From: Clostridia bacterium
Lineage (GTDB): Bacteria; Bacillota; Clostridia; UBA1381
NCBI GenBank assembly: GCA_900751885.1
Contig: CAADTH010000049.1
Location: 11,853 to 75,852, forward strand
Direction of reading: 5' to 3'
Length of the DNA stretch: 64,000 bases
The position numbers were made by a program, and so were the translations under genes. Numbering within the stretch: position 1 is the first letter of the stretch; every line of letters begins with the position of its first letter. A model generated the notes under the pieces. That model worked only from the letters and a program-made list of their open reading frames with translations, searched no databases and was not told the DNA's origin. Positions 9,412-17,865 of this stretch are shown here, piece after piece.

Positions 9412-10086
9412 TTACTCCACTTCAAGGTCGTTCAGCCATTCCTCAACGCCAGCCTGTGCGTCATCCACACGTGAGTCGCTTACGGCAAGGCCGCTAAGAA
9501 GGTGGACATCTGGAACAAGATTTGTAATATCGCTCTCACTTCTCCCCAATGCACTGCCACCGTGGGTACAAAACGGAATAATTGTCTTGCCGGAAAAATC
9601 GTATTCCTCAAGAAATGTGAATATCGCCTGCGGCATTGTTCCCCACCATATGGGATAACCCAGATAGATGATATCATACTGGTTCATATCCTCCACATGG
9701 GTGGAAAGTTCCGGACGGGTGTCATTGTCCTGCTCCTCACGGGCAATATCCACAGTTTCATCATAATCTTCGGGATAAGGAGTTTCTGTTTCAACCTTGA
9801 ATAACTTGCCGCCAGTCTGCTCGGCAATCATATTGGCGATAGTTTCTGTATTGCCGCTTTTGGAGAAATAGGCAATCAGAATATTCTCTCCATCGGAAAC
9901 CAAAACATCAGTATTATCGGGTTCTCCTATCTCACTTTCCTCTGGTGGTTCATTGTTATCGGTTGTATTTGTGTTCTCATCCGTTTTGGACAGAGGGGAT
10001 GTTTCTTTCTGCTGTGTATCGCTGCCGCAGGCGACCAAGGCAAAGAGCATGGCTGCCGCAAGTAGCATGGCAAATATTTTTTTCAT
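9412..10086 (-). CDS. Flavodoxin-domain lipoprotein
   Basis: A 224-residue protein starting MKKIFAMLLAAAMLFALVACG, a lipoprotein signal with lipobox LVAC, followed by a Thr/Asn/Glu-rich linker (residues 25-60) and a flavodoxin domain. FMN-binding parts are AYFSKSGNTETIAN (phosphate loop) and GYPIWWGTMPQAI. It probably carries FMN on the outer face of the membrane as an electron carrier or reductase. AAGGAGAG precedes the ATG at 10086; a longer frame starting further upstream would bury the signal peptide and overlap the SDR gene, so it is rejected. It lies 73 bp downstream of the SDR gene in the same direction. Confidence 0.85.
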   Translation of the reverse strand: MKKIFAMLLAAAMLFALVACGSDTQQKETSPLSKTDENTNTTDNNEPPEESEIGEPDNTDVLVSDGENILIAYFSKSGNTETIANMIAEQTGGKLFKVETETPYPEDYDETVDIAREEQDNDTRPELSTHVEDMNQYDIIYLGYPIWWGTMPQAIFTFLEEYDFSGKTIIPFCTHGGSALGRSESDITNLVPDVHLLSGLAVSDSRVDDAQAGVEEWLNDLEVE

Positions 10087-10159
10087 AGGTGCTCTCCTTG
10101 TTTGTTTTATTTTGAATCGGCAGAGACTTGTAGCACAAAGCCACAAGCCTCTCCGTTCA

Positions 10160-10984
10160 TCAGATAATATCCGTTGATGAGGCAAGCTCCGTCTGCGTTT
10201 TATAATTGGCAACCCGCTCCTCCAGCCTGTCAATGGTGGCCTTAAGTGCCTGCGAGCCTAATACCATACGCAGTGGCGCGGGAGTCTTATCTACACTCTC
10301 GATGATGAGCTGAGCCATTTTTGCCGGATCACCGGGAGCAAGACCTTTGCTGGCATCCAGCATATTCAAGAAGCCATGGCAGTTCTCATATTCCGGCATC
10401 AGATTTGCAACCTTGGCGCTGCCATAGCGGAACTCTGTTCTTGCCCCACCCGGTTCCACCAGTGTGACGCCGATATTGAACTGTGCTACCTCCTGTGCAA
10501 CAGCCTCGCAATAACCTTCAATGCCAAACTTGGTAGCGTGGTACATCGAATTTGCGGGATAGGCAACCTGTCCGCCATAACTAGACATCTGAATGATCCG
10601 TCCGCCTCCCTGCGTGCGCAGGTGGCGCAGACTGTCCCGAATAAGCATAATGGAGCCGGTAAGGTTGGTGGCGATAATGTGATTGATCTCATCATCGGAC
10701 AGTTCCTCGGCGCATCCGAACAGCCCATATCCTGCGTTGCTGACAATCACATCAATTCTGCTGTGCGTCTGAAACGAATCATCCACAAACTTGTGTATTG
10801 CGGCTATCTCCGTAACATCAAGAATTTTACAGTCAAAGGTAACGGGGTATTTGGTAATCAGTTCCTCTACCTTTTTTGTGTTTCTCACTGTACCGATGAC
10901 GGTGTCACCAGCCTCCAAAAGCTGTTTTGTCATCTCAAAGCCAAAGCCGCTGGATACTCCTGTAATAAGCCATGTTTTTCTCAT
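10160..10984 (-). CDS. Short-chain dehydrogenase/reductase
   Basis: A 274-residue classical SDR. The Rossmann motif TGVSSGFG lies near residue 8, NAG at about 88, the catalytic Ser in QMSSYGG, and Tyr/Lys in YHATKFG. It should oxidise or reduce a carbonyl/hydroxyl group with NAD(P)H; the substrate is unknown. AGGGAGAAAG precedes the ATG. The gene follows the aldo/keto reductase by 31 bp and is probably co-transcribed with it. Confidence 0.87.
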   Translation of the reverse strand: MRKTWLITGVSSGFGFEMTKQLLEAGDTVIGTVRNTKKVEELITKYPVTFDCKILDVTEIAAIHKFVDDSFQTHSRIDVIVSNAGYGLFGCAEELSDDEINHIIATNLTGSIMLIRDSLRHLRTQGGGRIIQMSSYGGQVAYPANSMYHATKFGIEGYCEAVAQEVAQFNIGVTLVEPGGARTEFRYGSAKVANLMPEYENCHGFLNMLDASKGLAPGDPAKMAQLIIESVDKTPAPLRMVLGSQALKATIDRLEERVANYKTQTELASSTDII

Positions 10985-11015
10985 TTTCTTTCTCCCTTTT
11001 TATTCTGAAAGTCCT

Positions 11016-12005
11016 CTATTTATTTGTCATGTTTTCCTGTGCGGCCGAATACCGAGCGCCGGTGATTTCAAGCCCAGCGAGCATTTCCGTTAATTGACTC
11101 CAATCTGTTTCAGGCAGTTCCACATAGGCAGCGCTCATATTTTCCCGCAGTCGGTCAGTCTTTTTTGTACCCGGAATTGGAACAATCCATGATTTTTGGT
11201 GTAGTAGCCATGCAAGGGCAATCTGTGCAGAGGATAACTCCCAATCCTTTGCAAATACGCGAAGTTTCTCAGCCAGTTTTTGATTTTCCGTCAAACATTC
11301 CTTGGTATTGAAGCGTGGAATAGAACTGCGGATGTCGTTATCCGCAAATACAGCATCTTTTGTGACTGTGCCGGTAAGGAAGCCCTTACCCAGCGGACTG
11401 AACGCCACAAGGCCAATTCCCAGTTCCTCCAAAACGGGCAGAAGTTCCTGCTCTGGGTTCCGATACCACATAGAATACTCGTTCTGTACGGCAGTGACCG
11501 GAAATACGGCGTGAGCGCGGCGGATGGTGTCCACGCTTGCCTCTGAAAGCCCCCAGTGGAGGATTTTTCCCTCCTTTTTGAGCCCTTCCACCGTTTCAGC
11601 CACTTCCTCAATCGGCACATTCGGATCAACCCTGTGCTGAAAATAAAGATCGATGTGATCGGTGCGGAGACGTTTTAAGGAACCGTCAACTGCTTTACGG
11701 ATTGTTGCAGGACGGCTGTCAAGTCCCAGCACTTTCCCATCCTGAATATTCCATCCAAACTTAGTGGCTATCACCACTCGATCCCGGAACGGTTCCAGCG
11801 CCTCGCCCACCAATTCCTCGTTTTGATAGACTCCGTATAATTCAGAAGTGTCAAAAAAATTTTCTCCCATTTCGATTGCTCTGCGGATAAAATCGATACT
11901 CTCTGCCCTGTCCGGAAAAGGCGGGTAGCTCTGGCTTAGTCCCATGCAGCCAAGGCCAACGGATGAGACTTCAAGCCCCGACTTCCCCAAAACACTTTTT
12001 TTCAT
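11016..12005 (-). CDS. Aldo/keto reductase (first of two)
   Basis: A 329-residue TIM-barrel oxidoreductase of the YakC/AKR13-like type, NADPH-dependent reduction of aldehydes or ketones. Visible are GKSGLEVSSVGLGCMG at the N-terminus, FFDTSELYG (catalytic Asp and Tyr), the Lys in IATKFGW, the His in LYFQHRVDP, and the C-terminal NADPH-binding block IPGTKKTDRLREN. Two adjacent ATG codons exist (12008 and 12005); the second has better spacing from GAGAGG. It lies 10 bp after the carboxymuconolactone decarboxylase gene. A paralogue is encoded at 13446-14435. Confidence 0.88.
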   Translation of the reverse strand: MKKSVLGKSGLEVSSVGLGCMGLSQSYPPFPDRAESIDFIRRAIEMGENFFDTSELYGVYQNEELVGEALEPFRDRVVIATKFGWNIQDGKVLGLDSRPATIRKAVDGSLKRLRTDHIDLYFQHRVDPNVPIEEVAETVEGLKKEGKILHWGLSEASVDTIRRAHAVFPVTAVQNEYSMWYRNPEQELLPVLEELGIGLVAFSPLGKGFLTGTVTKDAVFADNDIRSSIPRFNTKECLTENQKLAEKLRVFAKDWELSSAQIALAWLLHQKSWIVPIPGTKKTDRLRENMSAAYVELPETDWSQLTEMLAGLEITGARYSAAQENMTNK

Positions 12006-12015
12006 CATGCACCTC

Positions 12016-12771
12016 TCATTTCTTCTGTGCTGCCTCGTTGACACAGCGCAGAGCGTTCAAACTGCGTGGATAGCCAATGTAGGGGATACACTGAGAAATC
12101 ACCTTGATTAAAAACATCTTGTCGTTTCCAATCCTCATATTGGCGGCAGCGTGGCTGATAAGCTGCGCTTCACAGCCGCCCTGCGCCAAAAGGAAACAGA
12201 AGGTAATCATCTCGCGCTGCCGGTAAGTTAGCCCGGTGCGGGTGTAATAATCGCCAAAGCAGTTATCCGTCAACCAGTAGTTGATATGGCGGCTTTCCTC
12301 CGGGCCAGACTTCCAGAAGTCCTTCATTCCTTCGCCCATAATGTCCATCTGTGCCTTTTCGCCTGCCTCTAGACGACTTTCAGTAGTTGTTGTTGCCTGT
12401 CCGGGAAGCGGCAGCTTTATACCCCGCGCCGTCAATACCTCATTGGTGGCTTTCAAGAACGGAAACACCCTGCCGATACCGAGATAAGCCACCGCCTGAT
12501 AGACGACTTCCTTGATTTCCACCGGCGTAACTCCAAAATTCATTGCCGCAGGCAGCATGGCGCGGAACTCGTCGATTCCCTGACAGCCCAGAAGCGTTGC
12601 AAGGATTGCCATAAAACGGGTTTTACCGCCCAAATCATCATGGCCTGCCACCTCGTCAAAGGCGAAATTATCAAACCGTTCAATAAACTCCGGATCAGTC
12701 TCCAAAAAAGCTGAATCATAACCCGGAAACATTTTTTCATGATATTGTTTTGAAGCTTGTGTGATGCTCAT
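12016..12771 (-). CDS. Double carboxymuconolactone-decarboxylase-domain protein
   Basis: A 251-residue protein of the CMD/AhpD-like superfamily with two copies of the domain. The first (about 40-110) has ATLLGCQGIDEFRAML and PVEIKEVVYQAVAYLG; the second (about 165-245) has LTYRQREMITFCFLLAQGGCEAQLISH. The classical AhpD CxxC pair is absent, although Cys and His occur near the usual site. Such genes often travel with aldo/keto reductases and flavodoxins; they may act as peroxidase partners or hydratases, but no activity can be assigned here. AAGGAG lies 10 nt before the ATG. A 36-nt hairpin lies upstream. Confidence 0.85.
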   Translation of the reverse strand: MSITQASKQYHEKMFPGYDSAFLETDPEFIERFDNFAFDEVAGHDDLGGKTRFMAILATLLGCQGIDEFRAMLPAAMNFGVTPVEIKEVVYQAVAYLGIGRVFPFLKATNEVLTARGIKLPLPGQATTTTESRLEAGEKAQMDIMGEGMKDFWKSGPEESRHINYWLTDNCFGDYYTRTGLTYRQREMITFCFLLAQGGCEAQLISHAAANMRIGNDKMFLIKVISQCIPYIGYPRSLNALRCVNEAAQKK

Positions 12772-12840
12772 AGTCGCAAGGCTCCTTTCTCTCTGCCTGT
12801 TTTTAAAAAAATCCGTTGGAAAACAACCATTTCAGTTTCT

Positions 12841-12876
12841 GCTGCTTTTGTTAAGCTACGCTTATTCAAAAGCAGC
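12841..12876 (-). other. Long hairpin inside the cargo operon
   Basis: GCTGCTTTTG pairs with CAAAAGCAGC around an inner TTAAGC/GCTTA stem. It lies in the 126-bp gap between the iron-sulfur flavoprotein and CMD genes. There is no T-run on either side, so it may be an mRNA processing or stability element rather than an efficient terminator. Confidence 0.6.
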
Positions 12877-12897
12877 TATGCCAATGGATTCTATTTC

Positions 12898-13434
12898 TTA
12901 GGTCAATCTGCCCATTTCATAGGCGGCGGTCAAAGATTCTTTTCCTATTTCGCCCTTTTCCATTGCGCCCGTGCCATAAACAATGCCTTTATCCGTCACA
13001 TGATCAAAGCAGCCGATGAAACTACGGTAACTTGCCACAAGCACATTCATATCCCCCTGACGGGGAGAAGCGCCGGTCATCAGCAGATAGGCATCCTTAT
13101 TCTGAATCATGCCGACCTTTGCAAAAGTGCGATCAATCAGCGTTTTCATCTGTGCTGCGAAACCGTAATAATAAACCGGCGTTGCCAGTACCAGCACATC
13201 ACAGGCAAGAATCTTATCCAAAATCCCAGATACGTCATCTTTATGGATGCAAATGCCGCCATTCCTTTGACATACCTCGCAGCCAAGACAAAAGTTCATT
13301 TTCTTTCCCCGCAGAGAAATTAGTTCTACCTCATTTCCGGTTTCTTTCACACCCCGCATAAATTCCATACAGAGCTGCTCTGAATTTCCATCCTTTCTTG
13401 GACTGGATGAAAGAATCAATATTTTTTTCCCCAT
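12898..13434 (-). CDS. Iron-sulfur flavoprotein / NADPH-dependent FMN reductase family
   Basis: A 178-residue flavodoxin-like protein. The FMN phosphate loop is SSSPRKDGNSEQ (residues 8-19) and the second flavin contact is ATPVYYYGFAAQMK. The segment CLGCEVCQRNGGIC has the spacing Cx2Cx2Cx6C that ligates a [4Fe-4S] cluster in archaeal iron-sulfur flavoproteins, so this member probably carries both FMN and a cluster. It would pass electrons to small acceptors. It lies 11 bp downstream of the second aldo/keto reductase, in one operon with it and the flavodoxin. Confidence 0.83.
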   Translation of the reverse strand: MGKKILILSSSPRKDGNSEQLCMEFMRGVKETGNEVELISLRGKKMNFCLGCEVCQRNGGICIHKDDVSGILDKILACDVLVLATPVYYYGFAAQMKTLIDRTFAKVGMIQNKDAYLLMTGASPRQGDMNVLVASYRSFIGCFDHVTDKGIVYGTGAMEKGEIGKESLTAAYEMGRLT

Positions 13435-13445
13435 ATCTTTTCTCC

Positions 13446-14435
13446 TTACCTTCCGCTATGTCCACCGAACACCTCAGACATGGGTATGCTGTTTAAGGCA
13501 ATGTCAATCTGTTCCACTTCCTGCGTAGTCAGCATGATGTCTGCCGCGCCAATATTTTCTTGAATTCGTTCCGGTTTTCTTGATCCGGGTATCGGCACGA
13601 TATATGGTTTCTTATTCAGCATCCATGCAAGGGAAATCTGCGCGGGCGTTGCATTTTTCTCCTGAGCCATTGTTTCAATTAAATGGAGCAATGCTTCATT
13701 CTGTGCGACTCCATGCGTTGTAAACTGCGGCATACGGCTCCTGAAATCAGAACCATCCGTAGCAAACTGGGAAGTATCACGGTAACGGGCGGTGAGGAAA
13801 CCATTCGCCAGAGGACTGAACGCCACAAAACCGATTTGCAGTTCCTCCAGTACCGGGAATAGGCTTTCATACTCACGGTACATCATGGACAGCCGGTTCT
13901 GAATTGCTGTCACGGGGCAAACCGCATGAGCGCGTCTGAGATATGTTTCATCGGCCTCGGAAATTCCCCAATGGAGAATTTTCCCCTCTTTCATCAGGCT
14001 TGCCATTGTCTCGGCAACCTCCTCTGGAGAGACTTTCGGATCAATGCGGTGCTGATAGTAAAGGTCAATGTAATCGGTGCCCAGTTTTTTTAAGCTGCCA
14101 TCTATGGACTTACGGATTGTTTCAGGACGGCTGTCAAATTCCAGATGATTTCCTTTATGCCGCACACCATATTTTGTTGCAATTACAACTTCGCTGCGAT
14201 AGGGCTTGAGAGCCGGGCCTACTAACTCCTCATTGTAGGCGGTACTGCCATCGCTATTCACACCGGTATAACATTCTGCCGTGTCAAAAAGCGTGTAGCC
14301 CATATCCACAGCCTTAGCCAGCAGCATCGTCATTTCTTCTGTATCTGCGGGCGCGCCGGAAGCGTGAGTCATACCCATACAGCCAAGACCAACGGCAGAC
14401 ACCTTCAAATCTTTTCCTAACATTCTTTTTGTCAT
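13446..14435 (-). CDS. Aldo/keto reductase (second of two)
   Basis: A 329-residue protein closely related in layout to the product of 11016-12005: MLGKDLKVSAVGLGCMGMTH, LFDTAECYTG (Asp and Tyr), IATKYGV (Lys), LYYQHRIDP (His) and IPGSRKPERIQEN. Of three in-frame ATG codons, 14435 is chosen because AAAGGA lies 6 nt upstream and because it starts just 2 bp after the flavodoxin stop. Two diverged paralogues in one element suggest different carbonyl substrates rather than a recent duplication. Confidence 0.88.
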   Translation of the reverse strand: MTKRMLGKDLKVSAVGLGCMGMTHASGAPADTEEMTMLLAKAVDMGYTLFDTAECYTGVNSDGSTAYNEELVGPALKPYRSEVVIATKYGVRHKGNHLEFDSRPETIRKSIDGSLKKLGTDYIDLYYQHRIDPKVSPEEVAETMASLMKEGKILHWGISEADETYLRRAHAVCPVTAIQNRLSMMYREYESLFPVLEELQIGFVAFSPLANGFLTARYRDTSQFATDGSDFRSRMPQFTTHGVAQNEALLHLIETMAQEKNATPAQISLAWMLNKKPYIVPIPGSRKPERIQENIGAADIMLTTQEVEQIDIALNSIPMSEVFGGHSGR

Positions 14436-14437
14436 AT

Positions 14438-14959
14438 TCATTCCTTTCCCTCTATGCTGCTTACCCACTGTTCAATATCGCGGTCGGCATTTTTTATATT
14501 ACCGCCTCGAATCGCAAGGCCTTTTTCAACGGTAGCCGTAGAACAGGCTTTTTTAATGTCGCTTTCGCTGTGTCCCATCCCGCTGCCCTCATGGGTGCAG
14601 AAGGGCCTGATGATTTTGCCGGAAACGTCGGCGCTTTCCAAAAAAGTAAACACCGCCATCGGCGCGGTTCCCCACCAATTCGGATAGCCGAGACAAATCA
14701 CATCATAGCCGGAAAGGTCGGGAATGGCTCCATTCAACTCCGGCCGGGCTGCTGTACGAAATTCCTGCTGCGCCTCCTCGGTGCAGGCGGTATAATCTTC
14801 CGAATAGGAGCGGACAGTTTTGATTTCAAACAGATCGCCGCCAGTCAGCGCGGCAATTTTTTTTGCCGCAACTTCCGTATTCCCAACCGGTAGGTTTACG
14901 ATATTTCCTCCGACATAGTTGTTTCCCTTGCGGGAAAAGTAAGCAATTAAAGTTTTCAT
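14438..14959 (-). CDS. Flavodoxin
   Basis: A 173-residue soluble flavodoxin. AYFSRKGNN at the N-terminus is the FMN phosphate loop, interrupted by an insertion (VGGNIVNLPVGNTE) before the first helix; GYPNWWGTAPMAVF and FCTHEGSGMG are the later flavin loops. It is the first gene of an operon with the second aldo/keto reductase and the iron-sulfur flavoprotein. A promoter (14993-15021) and a LysR-type box lie upstream. Confidence 0.86.
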   Translation of the reverse strand: MKTLIAYFSRKGNNYVGGNIVNLPVGNTEVAAKKIAALTGGDLFEIKTVRSYSEDYTACTEEAQQEFRTAARPELNGAIPDLSGYDVICLGYPNWWGTAPMAVFTFLESADVSGKIIRPFCTHEGSGMGHSESDIKKACSTATVEKGLAIRGGNIKNADRDIEQWVSSIEGKE

Positions 14960-14992
14960 GATTTAGCATTTCCTTTCTTTGTTCTTGCTTAT

Positions 14993-15021
14993 AGTATAAA
15001 AAAGGACGTGGAAATCAGCAA
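14993..15021 (-). promoter_or_regulatory. Promoter of the flavodoxin-AKR-FeS flavoprotein operon
   Basis: On the minus strand TTGCTG and TATACT are 17 bp apart, 34 bp upstream of the flavodoxin ATG. The weak -35 box is compatible with an activator. Confidence 0.6.
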
Positions 15022-15042
15022 TTTCGTTTCCTAATGATTTTG

Positions 15043-15057
15043 ATAAGTTTGACTTAT
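15043..15057. promoter_or_regulatory. Candidate LysR-type operator
   Basis: A perfect palindrome ATAAGT-TTG-ACTTAT contains ATAA-N7-TTAT, the box form recognised by CcpC-like LysR regulators. It is centred about 29 bp upstream of the -35 box, a usual activator position, and a lysR gene lies next to it. Confidence 0.5.
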
Positions 15058-15064
15058 GTGAAAA

Positions 15065-15110
15065 GAAAAAGCCACGCCGCTTTTCTCAAACGAGAGAATA
15101 CAGCGTGGCT
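15065..15110 (-). terminator. Terminator of the lysR gene
   Basis: AGCCACGCTG pairs with CGGCGTGGCT and is followed by T-rich sequence when read on the minus strand. Confidence 0.7.
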
Positions 15111-15160
15111 CAAAGATTCAAATAAGTCTTTCTGCATAGTCAGAGTTTTTTCAAATCTCA

Positions 15161-16075
15161 CTATTTTTCCAAAGCTGTCCGGTTTCGCTCAATATATCCG
15201 CACAGTGTATCGGCAAATTCCTCAATATAATAATTTGCATTTTCTTTCAGCCAGAAAGCGCAGATTTTTCGCCTGATCGGGTTTTTACCTCGATATAATG
15301 GAATTCGTTTTATGGTAGAAAGCACCGGCTGCATCGTCCCAATGTTTTCAAGAGGGAGAAAGCCACGATTCCCAAGAACCATCAGCCGGCCTTCTTCTAA
15401 ATTCTCCGCATATAAGAAGTTTCCATGAAAACCAAGCGTATCGCTGTAATATCCGGCTTCCTCATCTCTCTGCTCAGGCGATACGATCAGGATGCAGGGC
15501 GTTCGTTTTAGTTCATCCAGCGCAAGGCGCTCTTTCTCACTTAGATGATTGTTCACCGATAACTCGGCAATACACTCACATTCCACAAGAATCCTGTTTT
15601 CGTAGTCCTCGGAAAATGCCCGCCGCTGATCGCTGACTACAATATCCACACCGCCAAAGCGAATCAGGTTATATAGATCCTCATGGGTTCCGGCTACAAT
15701 ATCAATGGATATTTCAGGATACAGCCGGGAAAAATCTGCAACGGCTGCCTGCAACTCCTGACCGCTGTAATTTTTCAAATATCCAATCCGCAGTTTGGAT
15801 TCTTCCGCCTGTCCAATCCGGATAGTTTCACGCCGCAGTTCGTCAGCTTCATCCAGCAGCACACGGCTTTGCCTATAAAAGTATTCTCCTGCGGGCGTCA
15901 GGGAAAAGCGGCGGTTTTCCCGGTGAATCAGTTCCACACCCAGTTCCTTTTCCAAAGCCTGTATCTGTTGAGAAATTGCCGACTGCGAGATATAGCATTG
16001 CTCGGCGGCTTCCGTAAAGCTATTGCAGTCCACGATAGTCGTGAAGTATTTCATCTGTCGGAGAAGCATCGTCAT
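15161..16075 (-). CDS. LysR-family transcriptional regulator
   Basis: A 304-residue LTTR. The N-terminal winged helix-turn-helix has FTEAAEQCYISQSAISQQIQALEKELGVELI (two parts of the classic motif), followed by the linker helix and a periplasmic-binding-like effector domain from about residue 90. The start at 16075 follows AAAGGAGGTC; earlier codons lack a ribosome binding site. It has its own promoter at 16135-16163. It probably senses a small molecule linked to the redox enzymes and acts on the flavodoxin operon just downstream, where an ATAA-N7-TTAT box is found. Confidence 0.88.
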   Translation of the reverse strand: MTMLLRQMKYFTTIVDCNSFTEAAEQCYISQSAISQQIQALEKELGVELIHRENRRFSLTPAGEYFYRQSRVLLDEADELRRETIRIGQAEESKLRIGYLKNYSGQELQAAVADFSRLYPEISIDIVAGTHEDLYNLIRFGGVDIVVSDQRRAFSEDYENRILVECECIAELSVNNHLSEKERLALDELKRTPCILIVSPEQRDEEAGYYSDTLGFHGNFLYAENLEEGRLMVLGNRGFLPLENIGTMQPVLSTIKRIPLYRGKNPIRRKICAFWLKENANYYIEEFADTLCGYIERNRTALEK

Positions 16076-16134
16076 GACCTCCTTTCCTCGAATGTGGTAT
16101 TGTTTTCCTATCATCCCGCTTTAGTTAAGATTTA

Positions 16135-16163
16135 ATTGTATCCGAATTATGAGATATTTTCAA
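16135..16163 (-). promoter_or_regulatory. Promoter of the lysR gene
   Basis: TTGAAA and TACAAT on the minus strand are 17 bp apart, in the 119-bp gap between the cupin and lysR genes. Confidence 0.65.
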
Positions 16164-16194
16164 GCACCCTGTATGTTTCCATGCTGGCAAACCG

Positions 16195-16605
16195 TCAAAG
16201 CGGAAGTCTGCCATATTCCTGATCGGACACCGGCTCACACCACTCGTTTTTTGTCGTCTCACCCGGCACCTCCACGGCCAGATGAGAGAACCAACTATCC
16301 CTTGCCGCTCCATGCCAATGTTTGACTTCAGCGGGGATGACCACCACATCACCCGGAAAGAGCCTGCGTGCAGGCTTCCCCCATTCCTGATACCAACCCT
16401 CGCCTGCTGTGCAAAGCAGAATCTGTCCGCCGCCGGACTTGGCGTGATGAATATGCCAGTTATTGCGGCATCCCGGCTCAAAGGTCACATTGCCAATCGC
16501 CACGCCCTCCGTAGTCAGCATATTGAGATAACTCTGCCCAATAAAAAACTGTGCATAGGCTGTGTTCGCACCGCCTCTTGGAAACAAGTCTTTCAATTCA
16601 TTCAT
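16195..16605 (-). CDS. Cupin-domain protein
   Basis: A 136-residue single-domain cupin. Motif 1 is WHIHHAKSGGGQILLCTAGEGWYQE (two His and a later Glu-containing strand) and motif 2 is GDVVVIPAEVKHWHGAA, which together form a metal site. Small cupins like this accompany CMD proteins and aldo/keto reductases in many bacteria; the reaction is unknown. It is the last gene of the run ADH-flavodoxin-RibD-like-cupin, 46 bp after its neighbour. Confidence 0.83.
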   Translation of the reverse strand: MNELKDLFPRGGANTAYAQFFIGQSYLNMLTTEGVAIGNVTFEPGCRNNWHIHHAKSGGGQILLCTAGEGWYQEWGKPARRLFPGDVVVIPAEVKHWHGAARDSWFSHLAVEVPGETTKNEWCEPVSDQEYGRLPL

Positions 16606-16651
16606 TATGCTTTTCTCCTTTTATCAGAACGGAATACTTTGCACACCCGTT

Positions 16652-17371
16652 CTATTTATTTACGGTATAGCGCAGCCATACGGCGCTCCCAGACAAAGTT
16701 TTAGCACTTTTAAGTGTAAAACCCACAGGCGTGTCTGTACTGAGACCGTCTTTTACCTGAAAAAGCGTTTGTGTTTCCGTGGAGCCGTCCGCACAGGGCG
16801 CAATCACCACGCTAACCTCATCACACATTCCCGCCTGAATAAACGACCAGTTCAGCACACCGCCACCGCCCAGCATCAGCGTTTCAATTCCAAATAGCTT
16901 TTTCAGCTTGGAAAGCGCTATGCCTAAGTCCAGAGTTTCTGTTCCGGCTATGATATAAGAAATTCCCAGCCTGCGTAAAAACGCTTTGTATGCGTTGGAT
17001 GCCTTTTCGGTCAGCACTTCCAGCACATGAGCGGTTGTGTCCACATAGGTCAGTGTTTTGCTTTCCCATCCAAGTTTGCCGGAGGGATCAATGGAAACGT
17101 AATACATAGCTGCTTTTTCCGCTACAAAGTCACCCTCTGGTACAAGCTCTGCCCCTTCATCCAGTGCAGGCTTCCGGTACAGGGTAAAATTGTCATCGGT
17201 AGTTACTCTGCCTGACAGCCAGCCCTGATGGTGATACTCCGGCTTTTTGCCAAAGGCAATGTTATAAAAAGCATCTCCGGCCGGCTCGCTTTCCGGCGCT
17301 TCCATGTAGTTTCCCATAATTTTTCCATCCAGCGAAGTCATCATATGGCAAAAAATATAAGGTCTGTCCAT
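16652..17371 (-). CDS. RibD C-terminal/dihydrofolate-reductase-like reductase
   Basis: A 239-residue protein of the RibD_C fold. The N-terminal MMTSLDGKI block, the segment IIAGTETLDL, the helix ALSKLKKLFGIETLMLGGGGVLNWSF and the terminal beta strand are typical. The deaminase domain of true RibD is absent, so it is a stand-alone NADPH-dependent reductase of unknown substrate, not a riboflavin enzyme with certainty. Its ATG lies 3 bp after the stop of the upstream flavodoxin. Confidence 0.83.
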   Translation of the reverse strand: MDRPYIFCHMMTSLDGKIMGNYMEAPESEPAGDAFYNIAFGKKPEYHHQGWLSGRVTTDDNFTLYRKPALDEGAELVPEGDFVAEKAAMYYVSIDPSGKLGWESKTLTYVDTTAHVLEVLTEKASNAYKAFLRRLGISYIIAGTETLDLGIALSKLKKLFGIETLMLGGGGVLNWSFIQAGMCDEVSVVIAPCADGSTETQTLFQVKDGLSTDTPVGFTLKSAKTLSGSAVWLRYTVNK

Positions 17372-17374
17372 AAC

Positions 17375-17854
17375 TCAAGCCTCCTTAATCTGTTTCAGCC
17401 AGCGGTCGATTCCCGTCATCGGCATCTGCATCTGATTTCCCTCAAACAAGATATTCAACCCCTTTTTAACCGTAGCGCCTGCACAGGCTTTCTCTATATC
17501 CTGAAAAGTATGACCAATCCAGCCGCCGTTGGTCGCAAAGGGATATATAATCTTACCATTCCAGTCTTGCGCGGAAAGTGCTGTCTTTACAGCCGGAGCA
17601 AACGTATACCACCAGACCGGCGTACCCAAAATCACAACATCATAATTTCTAAGATCTCTTTCTATCGGTCGAATTGGTGGCTCAAAACCGGCGTTTACTT
17701 CCTGCTGCCCTTGATTTACCACCGAATCATAGCTTCCGGTATAAGCAGTCACCGTTTGGATTTCGGCCGTGTCACATTCCAGCATCTCCTTCATGTGCTG
17801 GGCAACTCTGTGGGTGTTTCCACCATAGGAATAATAAAGCAACAATGTTTTCAT
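17375..17854 (-). CDS. Flavodoxin
   Basis: A 159-residue flavodoxin with YYSYGGNTHRVAQ as phosphate loop, GTPVWWYTFAPAVK and PFATNGGWIGHTF as flavin loops. It is the third flavodoxin-fold protein with a conventional sequence in this element. The gene is packed between the alcohol dehydrogenase (11 bp) and RibD-like genes (3 bp), so all are one transcript from the MerR-type promoter. Confidence 0.86.
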   Translation of the reverse strand: MKTLLLYYSYGGNTHRVAQHMKEMLECDTAEIQTVTAYTGSYDSVVNQGQQEVNAGFEPPIRPIERDLRNYDVVILGTPVWWYTFAPAVKTALSAQDWNGKIIYPFATNGGWIGHTFQDIEKACAGATVKKGLNILFEGNQMQMPMTGIDRWLKQIKEA

Positions 17855-17865
17855 ATTCTTCTCCT

